A stretch of DNA of 13,744 nucleotides, taken from the NCBI GenBank assembly GCA_934572445.1, contig CAKTLD010000043.1:1-13744 (forward strand), in the 5' to 3' direction. This DNA is from an uncultured Oscillospiraceae bacterium (GTDB lineage: Bacteria > Bacillota > Clostridia > Oscillospirales > Oscillospiraceae). The notes below the pieces were generated by a model. That model made no database searches and was not told where the DNA came from. It worked only from the letters and a program-made list of their open reading frames with translations. Below, piece after piece: positions 8,218 through 13,744 of the stretch; position 1 is the first letter of the stretch, and each line of letters begins with the position of its first letter. Both the position numbers and the translations under genes were made by a program.

Positions 8218-8257
8218 AGCGTTTCTTTCTCCAATTTCTTTATAATAGTAATATTTG

Positions 8258-9628
8258 CTATCCGCGCGGCGGAGCACGGTGCTCTGCCGCGGAGTGCTCA
8301 GGTATTTTTTCGACACGCACAAAGCAGGTCTCTTCGCCTGCATGCGGGAGGAAGGATGCATCCGCGCCCAGCGGCCAGACGGCGGCAAGACGTCCGCCCA
8401 GATACAGCGCGGGCAGCGCATCGCGCGCGAGCGGGGGGATGTGGTGGTCGATGCACAGACGCTTGATGCTGCGCGCGCCGTTCGCGCCCGCAAGGCGCAG
8501 GTGCGCGCCCGCCTCACAGGCGGCGGCGGTCAGCGTTTCGCCTTCGCGCGGCGCGCGGAGGACAAGACCTTCACCCTCGGGTGAGGGCAGCAGCGTAAGG
8601 GTGTAATTCCCCCAGGGCAGGGGGACGGCGGGAACGAGCGCGGCCTCCCGCGGCGCGGCGGGGACAAGGACCATCGTGAGCGTATCGGACGCGCACAGAA
8701 GGCGCAGACCGTGCGCCAGCGCAAACTGACGCTCCGCAGAGCCTGCACGCTGCGCGAGCGCGCAGGCGGCCTCAAGCTGTGCGCGGCTGATGTCCTTTCG
8801 CCCTGCGCCGAGTGCGTCGGCCATGGCGAGCAGGATGCGCGGCTGCACCCCTTCGCCCGCGGCGCGGAAGGCATCCAGCGGGAGCGTGATGCAGCTTTCG
8901 GAGCGCTGCGCGCGCTGCATCAGTGCGTCCGTCTCGCGGGCGATCGCTCCATCGAGCGGGACGAGGGAGCGCGCAGCGGCGGCGATATGCTCGCTCGCGC
9001 GGGAATTGAGCGTTTTCAGGCGCGGCAGAATTTCCAGCCGCAGGTAGTTGCGCGCGGCGGCATCGGGGTCGTCGTTCGTGGCGTCGCTCACATAGGGGAT
9101 GGCGTTTTCCGCGGCGTAGGCCAGCAGCTCCGCGCGCGTCTGCGTAAGCAGCGGGCGCACGAGACCGTCCTGCAAGGGCTTCATACCGCACAGGCCGCGC
9201 AGATCCGTGCCGCGGATCAGATTCAGCAGCACTGTTTCGGCGTTGTCGTCCAGATGGTGCGCCAGCGCGAGCTGGGCGCCGAGCCGCTCCGCCGTTTCGC
9301 GCAGGAAAGCATAGCGCAGGATGCGCGCGGCCTCCTCAATGCTCTGGCCGTTCGCGCGCGCGTGGGCGCGAACGTCGCCCGAGCCTGCGTAAAAGGGGAT
9401 GGCGCGCTCCCGGCACCAGACGCGGACGAATTGCTCGTCGCGCTCGGAATCCGCACCGCGGAGACGGTGGTTAAAGTGCGCGCAGAAAACGGTATAGCCC
9501 TGCGCGCACAGAAAATGCAGCAGGCACATCGAGTCCGCACCGCCGGAAACGGCGGCAAGCACGGGGCGCGCGGGGTCGAGATACTGCGCGCAGAGAGCCT
9601 GCGCGCCCGTGAGCTCACTCCTCCTCAT
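8258..9628 (-). CDS. tilS: tRNA(Ile)-lysidine synthase TilS
   Basis: ATP-dependent enzyme that attaches lysine to C34 of the CAU-anticodon tRNA-Ile, so that it reads AUA and is charged with isoleucine; essential in most bacteria. The 456 residues fit the long form with a C-terminal domain. Motifs: PP-loop SGGADS (28-33), HFNHRLRG (51-58), HHLDDNAETVL (124-134), SDATNDD (181-187) and ARNYLR (192-197). The C-terminal part has IPPLARDALPALY (397-409), typical of the TilS C-terminal domain. The ATG at 9628 lies inside dnaB (14-nt overlap). No ribosome binding site precedes it; instead GAGGAGGAG lies directly after it. The frame is open further upstream to 9862, but that part is a shadow of dnaB. 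Starts further downstream would fall at the PP-loop. Translation is probably coupled to dnaB. Confidence 0.94.
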   Translation of the reverse strand: MRRSELTGAQALCAQYLDPARPVLAAVSGGADSMCLLHFLCAQGYTVFCAHFNHRLRGADSERDEQFVRVWCRERAIPFYAGSGDVRAHARANGQSIEEAARILRYAFLRETAERLGAQLALAHHLDDNAETVLLNLIRGTDLRGLCGMKPLQDGLVRPLLTQTRAELLAYAAENAIPYVSDATNDDPDAAARNYLRLEILPRLKTLNSRASEHIAAAARSLVPLDGAIARETDALMQRAQRSESCITLPLDAFRAAGEGVQPRILLAMADALGAGRKDISRAQLEAACALAQRAGSAERQFALAHGLRLLCASDTLTMVLVPAAPREAALVPAVPLPWGNYTLTLLPSPEGEGLVLRAPREGETLTAAACEAGAHLRLAGANGARSIKRLCIDHHIPPLARDALPALYLGGRLAAVWPLGADASFLPHAGEETCFVRVEKIPEHSAAEHRAPPRG

Positions 9629-10964
9629 GGTAACGGTCGATGGAGGAGAAGGTGGTGTACTGCGGGGACCAGGCGAGCTCGACCTTGCCCGTCTCGCCGT
9701 GGCGGTTCTTGGCAATGATGCACTCGGCGATGTTGTGCTTTTCGGAATCCTCGTGATAGTAGTCGTCGCGGTAGATAAAGAGCACGATGTCCGCGTCCTG
9801 CTCGATCGAGCCGGATTCGCGCAGGTCAGAGAGCATGGGACGCTTGTCGTCGCGCTTTTCATTGGCGCGCGAGAGCTGAGAGAGGCACAGCACAGGGACC
9901 TGCAATTCCTTTGCCATGATCTTGAGCATACGCGACATGTCGCTCACCGCCTGCTGGCGGTTTTCGCCGCTGTAGCCCCTGCCGCCGCCGGCGGAGGTCA
10001 TCAGCTGGAGATAGTCGATCACGACAAGGCCGAGATCATCGATGCGGCGGCACTTGGCGTTCATGTCAGCGACCGTGAGCAGGGGGTTGTCGTCGATGAG
10101 GATATTGAGACCCGAGAGAACGGTGGCGGCGTTGGCGATGTTGACCCAGTCCTGCTCGCGCAGGTTGCCGGTGACGAGACGCTGGTTTTCGACCGTGGCC
10201 TGGCTGGAGAGAATACGCGTGACCAGCTGTTCGCGCGACATTTCGAGCGAAAAGATGGCGACGGACTTGCCGCTCGCGCGCGCGACGTTGAGCGCCATGT
10301 TGAGCGCCATACTCGTTTTGCCCATGCCGGGGCGCGCGGCCAGCAGTACAAGGTCGGACTTGTTGAGACCGTTGGTCTTATCATCAAGCACGCTCAGCCC
10401 CGTGGAAAGGCCGGGGATGGTCTTCCCACCTGTGGCGCTCAGCTCGCTCAGATGGTCGAGCACACCCTGCAGAACGACGCCGATAGGCGTCATGTTCTGC
10501 GCGCTGCGCCCGCGGCGCACGGCGTAGATCTTCTGCTCGGCGGCCTCGAGCACACTGGATGCGCCGCCTGCACCGTCCTGCACAAGGGCGGAGATCTCGC
10601 CGGCGGCGGTGTAGAGCGCGCGCAGCAGCGACTTGTCGCGCACGATGGCGGCATACTCCATGACGTTGGCGCTTGTGGGCGTCACGTCCATGAGCTGGGC
10701 GAGATAGGGGCGCGTGGTGGCCTCGTCGTAGGTGCCGTTCTTTTCCATCTCGCCCGCGACGGTCACGCCGTCGATGGGCTTGGAATAGACGAACATCGAG
10801 TAGATCGTTTCGAAGATCTCGCGGTTCTGGCGCAGGTAGAAATCATCGGGGCGGAGGAGCTCCATCACATCCTTGACGCAGTTCGCGTCGATGAGCATGG
10901 AGCCGAGCACGGACTGCTCCGCCTCAAGGGAATGGGGCATCTGGCGGTAGAAGATATCCTCCAT
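9615..10964 (-). CDS. dnaB: Replicative DNA helicase DnaB (called DnaC in Bacillus)
   Basis: Hexameric 5'-3' helicase that opens the replication fork and recruits primase. The 449 residues are full length. The N-terminal domain (about 1-105) begins MPHSLEAEQSVLGSML, the usual opening; a linker (about 106-175) joins it to the RecA-like domain. There Walker A is ARPGMGKTS (210-218), catalytic Glu241 lies in SLEMS, Walker B is LVVIDYLQL (313-321) with Asp317, LSQLSR (361-366) follows, and KNRHGETG (419-426) contains the probable arginine finger Arg421. No intein is seen. GGAGGG just upstream supports the start. It follows rplI by 27 nt and overlaps tilS by 14 nt. Confidence 0.97.
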   Translation of the reverse strand: MEDIFYRQMPHSLEAEQSVLGSMLIDANCVKDVMELLRPDDFYLRQNREIFETIYSMFVYSKPIDGVTVAGEMEKNGTYDEATTRPYLAQLMDVTPTSANVMEYAAIVRDKSLLRALYTAAGEISALVQDGAGGASSVLEAAEQKIYAVRRGRSAQNMTPIGVVLQGVLDHLSELSATGGKTIPGLSTGLSVLDDKTNGLNKSDLVLLAARPGMGKTSMALNMALNVARASGKSVAIFSLEMSREQLVTRILSSQATVENQRLVTGNLREQDWVNIANAATVLSGLNILIDDNPLLTVADMNAKCRRIDDLGLVVIDYLQLMTSAGGGRGYSGENRQQAVSDMSRMLKIMAKELQVPVLCLSQLSRANEKRDDKRPMLSDLRESGSIEQDADIVLFIYRDDYYHEDSEKHNIAECIIAKNRHGETGKVELAWSPQYTTFSSIDRYHEEE

Positions 10965-10991
10965 CCGTCGCCCTCCTTTCGCAATGCTGAG

Positions 10992-11438
10992 TTATTCCTC
11001 CGTGACGCTGACGGAGAACTTTGCGCCGACCTCGTAGCCGAGCTTGGCCTTGACCTCGTAGGTGCCGAAGGCCTTGATGGGCTCGTCGAGCACGATCTTC
11101 TGCTTGGGAACGTCCAGCTTGTGCTGCTGGGCGAGGGCCTCGGCGATCTCCTTGCTGGTGATGGCACCGAAGAGCTTGCCCTCCTTGCCGCCCTTGGCGG
11201 TGAGCTTAACGGTGACGTTCTTGAGTGCGGCGCCGAGCTCGACGGCGGCCTGACGGTTGGCGGCCTCCTCGGCGCGGCGGGCCTTTTCCTTTAGGTTCAT
11301 GGTGTTGATCGCATCCGCTGTGGCGGGGATGGCGAGCTTGCGCGGCAGCAGGAAGTTGCGCGCGTAGCCCTCGGCGGCGTCGATCATCTGGCCCTTTTTG
11401 CCCTGGCCGCGGACGTCCTGCAATAAAATGACTTTCAT
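10992..11438 (-). CDS. rplI: 50S ribosomal protein L9
   Basis: Large-subunit protein that binds domain V of 23S rRNA near the L1 stalk and helps keep the reading frame. The 148 residues match the family length. The N-terminal RNA-binding domain is [20 protein letters not shown]... with the signature [17 protein letters not shown] (24-40). It is followed by a long connecting helix (about 41-74, Ala/Glu/Arg-rich) and the C-terminal domain with [15 protein letters not shown] (88-102) and the final strands GTYEVKAKL and FSVSVTE. The start has AAGGAGG ten nt upstream. It lies 27 nt after gdpP and 27 nt before dnaB, the gdpP-rplI-dnaB order common in Firmicutes. Confidence 0.97.
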   Translation of the reverse strand: MKVILLQDVRGQGKKGQMIDAAEGYARNFLLPRKLAIPATADAINTMNLKEKARRAEEAANRQAAVELGAALKNVTVKLTAKGGKEGKLFGAITSKEIAEALAQQHKLDVPKQKIVLDEPIKAFGTYEVKAKLGYEVGAKFSVSVTEE

Positions 11439-11465
11439 ATCTGTATATCCTCCTTGTAGGGTAAT

Positions 11466-13457
11466 TTATTCTTCCATATATTCGTCGATGGCGGCAAGCA
11501 GCTGTTCGCGCACGGCATCGACCGTGCCGTCGGGGACCTGACCGCCGGCAGTGGTGGAGTTGCCGCCGCCGCCCAGCTTTTCCATAATGAACTGCACGTT
11601 GATCTCGCCGAGCGAGCGTGCCGAGAGGTTGACGCCCGTGCCGTGCTTGAACAGCACGAACGAGGCGTGGATGCCCGAGAGCGTCAGGAGCTCGTCGGCG
11701 GCCTTGGCGGCGGTCACGCGGTCGATCTCCTTTTCGACGGCAGCCACGGCGATGTCGCCGTGGACGAGCTCGGCATGACGGATGATGTCATAGCGCTCGA
11801 CCATGCCGACGAGGTCGCTCTGGAAGAGGCGCTGGACGTCGGCCGTGTCCGCGCCCGCGCGGCGCAGGAAAGCCGCGGCCTCAAATGTGCGGCCGCCGGT
11901 GCGCATGGTGAAGTTCTTCGTGTCGAGCACGATACCCGCGAGCAGCGCCTCGGATTCCGCGCGCAGCAGGTCGCTTGGCTCGGCAAGGTACTGCAGCAGC
12001 TCCGTGACGAGCTCGGAGGCGCTGGAGGCGTAAGGCTCGTGGAAATTGAGCGCGGCGGATTCGATGTAGCTTGCGGCTCTGCGGTGGTGGTCGATGACAG
12101 CCACGCGGTTGCATGCGTCAAGCAGCTGCTCGGATTCGACAAAGTCGGGGCGGTTGGTATCCACCACCACGAGCAGCGCGCCCTGACGGGCGGAGATGAA
12201 GGCATCGCTTCCGGAGATGAAGGCATCCTTATATTCCGGCAGCGCCGCGAGCTTGGTGAGCAGCGGCTTTGCCACGTTATCCTCCATGTTGATGACGATC
12301 TGGGCCTTTTTGCCGCGCTTGCGCGCGATGCAGCAGATGCCCGCCGCCGCGCCGACCACGTCCATATCCGCGTGCTCGTGGCCCATGACAAAGATCTGCC
12401 CCGCATCGGAGATCAGCTCGCCGAGGGCATTGGCCATGACGCGGGACTTGACCTTGGTGCGCTTTTCGGTGGACTTGGCCTTGCCGCCGTAGAACTCAAA
12501 ATCGAGGCGGTTGCGCACGACGACCTGGTCACCGCCGCGCGAGAGCGCCATTTCGATCGAGAGCATGGCGTTCTGGTAAAGCGTTTCATAATCGTCTACG
12601 TCCTTGCCCACGCCGATGGAGAGCGTGGCGGCCACGCCGTCCTCGGTGACGACGCCGCGCACCGCGTCGAGCACGGAGAACTTGCCGTCGAGCAGCTTCT
12701 GGTACTCCTGCTCGTTCGTGACGAGGACATAGCGGTTGCGGTCAAACTTGCGCAGCAGGCTGTGGGAGTCCTTGAGCCAGTCGTTCAGCTTTTCGTCGAT
12801 GGCGGCGAGAACGGCGCTGCGCGAGGCCTCGCTGCCGGCCTTCATCAGCTCCTCGTAGTTGTCGATATAAATGACGGCGACAGTGGGGCGGCGGCGTTCG
12901 TTTTCCTCGCGCAGCGCGTCCTGCTCGGTCACGTCGGTCCAGTAGGTGGTGGCCAGCAGGCTCTGCGCGCCGCGGCGGGCCGTGGGATGGCTGAGATTGC
13001 CGAACACGCGGAAATGATGACCGTTCATCACGACCGTGTCGGGACACTCGCTCTTGCCCTCAAGCAGCCAGTGGGTGGGAAAGTCGGGCAGCACATCGTC
13101 GATGCGGTTATCGAAGATATCCTCATGCACGCCGGTGAGCTGCAGAAAGCTGTCGTTGCTCCATAAGATCTCCTGCGTGTCGGGGCGGAAGACCATCATC
13201 GCAAACGGGGCGGAGAGCATCGAGGCCTTGTCGGCCGTGGTCATATCGTCGGTCACATCGTCGATATACTGGCGGATGCCCTCGCGGCGCTTCTGTGCCG
13301 TGTGGCGGAAGTACCACCAGAGGAAGGCCATCGCCGCTGCTTCGCAGACGGCCAGCGGGATGCTCACGCGCACCGTGACGGCGGCAAAGAGAAAGCCGAC
13401 GAGAAAGTAGAGCCGGAAGCTTGGCTCCACCAGCTTGCTGATCCTTCGGTTTTTCAT
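11466..13457 (-). CDS. gdpP: Cyclic-di-AMP phosphodiesterase GdpP (YybT family)
   Basis: Membrane enzyme that hydrolyses c-di-AMP to pApA, controlling cell-wall and potassium homeostasis. The 663 residues fit the family. Two membrane segments lie at about 15-31 and 33-50. A PAS-like domain (about 75-180) is followed by a degenerate GGDEF domain (about 190-315; KFDRNRYVLV replaces the signature). The DHH domain has GHEHADMD (359-366; probable metal ligands His360, Asp364, Asp366), VVDTNRPD (Asp433), IDHH (455-458) and LDTKNF (Asp512). The DHHA1 domain has GGGGNSTTAGGQ (629-640), where the usual His after the glycines is Asn633. The start has AGGAGG ten nt upstream. It is first in the operon and follows an extended -10 promoter. 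Confidence 0.95.
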   Translation of the reverse strand: MKNRRISKLVEPSFRLYFLVGFLFAAVTVRVSIPLAVCEAAAMAFLWWYFRHTAQKRREGIRQYIDDVTDDMTTADKASMLSAPFAMMVFRPDTQEILWSNDSFLQLTGVHEDIFDNRIDDVLPDFPTHWLLEGKSECPDTVVMNGHHFRVFGNLSHPTARRGAQSLLATTYWTDVTEQDALREENERRRPTVAVIYIDNYEELMKAGSEASRSAVLAAIDEKLNDWLKDSHSLLRKFDRNRYVLVTNEQEYQKLLDGKFSVLDAVRGVVTEDGVAATLSIGVGKDVDDYETLYQNAMLSIEMALSRGGDQVVVRNRLDFEFYGGKAKSTEKRTKVKSRVMANALGELISDAGQIFVMGHEHADMDVVGAAAGICCIARKRGKKAQIVINMEDNVAKPLLTKLAALPEYKDAFISGSDAFISARQGALLVVVDTNRPDFVESEQLLDACNRVAVIDHHRRAASYIESAALNFHEPYASSASELVTELLQYLAEPSDLLRAESEALLAGIVLDTKNFTMRTGGRTFEAAAFLRRAGADTADVQRLFQSDLVGMVERYDIIRHAELVHGDIAVAAVEKEIDRVTAAKAADELLTLSGIHASFVLFKHGTGVNLSARSLGEINVQFIMEKLGGGGNSTTAGGQVPDGTVDAVREQLLAAIDEYMEE

Positions 13458-13500
13458 AAAAGATCCGCCTCCTGTCCTCCAGAGGATAAGAATTCATTAC

Positions 13501-13530
13501 ATTATAGCACGGGACCCGCCGCGGAAACAA
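13501..13530 (-). promoter_or_regulatory. SigA-type promoter of the gdpP-ftsH operon
   Basis: On the minus strand a perfect TATAAT (13506-13501) is preceded by TG at 13509-13508 (extended -10, TGCTATAAT) and by TTGTTT (13530-13525) 18 nt upstream. A/T-rich sequence (about 13531-13548) lies above the -35 box like an UP element. The start point should be near 13494, giving a leader of about 35 nt to the gdpP ATG. It is the only strong promoter seen for the six-gene operon. Confidence 0.8.
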
Positions 13531-13573
13531 TATCAATATGAAAATTTTGCGCGCCGGAAACGGGAGAACGCGC

Positions 13574-13611
13574 AAAAAATCCCCCGACCGGAGGGTGTAC
13601 CGGTCGGGGGA
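13574..13611 (-). terminator. Rho-independent terminator of the right-edge gene
   Basis: A 12-bp perfect GC-rich stem (13580-13591 with 13600-13611) with an 8-nt loop. On the minus strand it is followed by six T's (complement of A13574-A13579; the stem's last pair adds TCC...GGA). It lies 49 nt after the stop at 13661 and insulates the gdpP promoter. Confidence 0.92.
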
Positions 13612-13628
13612 GGTGCGAAGACCCTGCG

Positions 13629-13651
13629 TTCCGCCGGTCAATGCGGCGGAA
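13629..13651. repeat. Small hairpin in the 3' UTR of the right-edge gene
   Basis: Perfect 8-bp stem TTCCGCCG/CGGCGGAA with a 7-nt loop, between the stop codon at 13661 and the terminator. It has no T tract; it may protect the transcript end or be incidental. Confidence 0.45.
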
Positions 13652-13660
13652 GGGGGACGC

Positions 13661-13744
13661 TTACTTATAGAAGCCGGGGTTCTGGTAGCCGGTGCCGTTG
13701 GGCTCGGAGTGGATCATGGTCAGGATGGCGTCGCGGCAGCCGCG
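13661..13744 (-). CDS. C-terminal 27 codons of an unrecognised protein (start outside window)
   Basis: From the right edge the frame on the minus strand reads RGCRDAILTMIHSEPNGTGY... and ends QNPGFYK with TAA at 13663-13661. The frame is open to the window end and is followed by a strong terminator in the right place, so it is very probably a real gene end. I do not recognise the family from this short tail and do not assign a function. Confidence 0.6.
   Translation of the reverse strand, partial: RGCRDAILTMIHSEPNGTGYQNPGFYK

Noticed and set aside
8218-8257. A promoter in the A/T-rich tilS-hpt gap
   Set aside because: TATTAT resembles a -10 box, but no -35 match lies at 16-18 nt (that stretch is GC-rich tilS coding). 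Kept only as a remote possibility.
6295-8466. A 723-codon open frame on the + strand
   Set aside because: It lies antisense to ftsH and hpt, both of which have clear motifs. Its composition is the low-complexity, Ala/Asp/Gly/Arg-rich kind produced by the opposite strand of GC-rich genes.
8218-8517. An N-terminal extension of Hpt by 100 codons
   Set aside because: It lies within the out-of-frame end of tilS. The family begins at the ATG at 8217, which has an upstream GGAGA.
9609-11294. A 561-codon + strand frame
   Set aside because: It is antisense to dnaB and rplI, with no recognisable domain and no ribosome binding site; a GC-driven shadow.
11643-13166. A 507-codon + strand frame
   Set aside because: It is antisense to gdpP and has shadow-like Ala/Val/Asp/His-rich composition with no family motif.

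Overview
The window is ordinary chromosomal DNA, very probably from an anaerobic, high-GC member of the Clostridia (Oscillospirales-like). This is inferred from GC-rich coding sequence with strong AGGAGG-type ribosome binding sites, Firmicutes-type gene order (gdpP-rplI-dnaB and tilS-hpt-ftsH), a pyruvate phosphate dikinase, and a Gram-positive-style lipoprotein solute-binding protein. The species cannot be named from the sequence. I see no mobile element, CRISPR array, rRNA, tRNA or phage gene.

Layout, left to right. (1) Positions 1-300 on the + strand are the 3' end of pyruvate phosphate dikinase. (2) Two adjacent hairpin terminators (337-419) separate it from a convergent minus-strand operon. 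(3) Positions 457-5495 (minus) hold a complete branched-chain/hydrophobic amino acid ABC importer in transcription order livJ-livH-livM-livG-livF: lipoprotein binding protein, two permeases, two ATPases. The last four genes are tightly packed (16-nt gap, then 4-nt and 8-nt overlaps). The binding-protein gene is separated from them by 175 nt with three hairpins, which may make far more livJ than permease mRNA. (4) Positions 5496-5787 contain the livJ leader and a near-perfect 20-bp-stem terminator for the next operon. (5) Positions 5788-13457 (minus) are a six-gene housekeeping operon in order gdpP-rplI-dnaB-tilS-hpt-ftsH, with gaps of 24-40 nt and one 14-nt overlap. A clear extended -10 promoter lies upstream of gdpP. 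(6) At the right edge is the last 27 codons of an unrecognised minus-strand gene followed by a strong terminator.

The housekeeping operon joins c-di-AMP breakdown (GdpP), a ribosomal protein (L9), the replicative helicase (DnaB), tRNA-Ile2 anticodon modification (TilS), purine salvage (Hpt) and membrane protein quality control (FtsH). In Bacillus subtilis these form two separate clusters; here they appear joined in one transcription unit.

I found no convincing new multi-gene system. The points most worth checking are the hairpin cluster between livJ and livH, the joined operon with its unusual dnaB/tilS junction, and an Asn in place of the usual His in the DHHA1 glycine-rich motif of GdpP.
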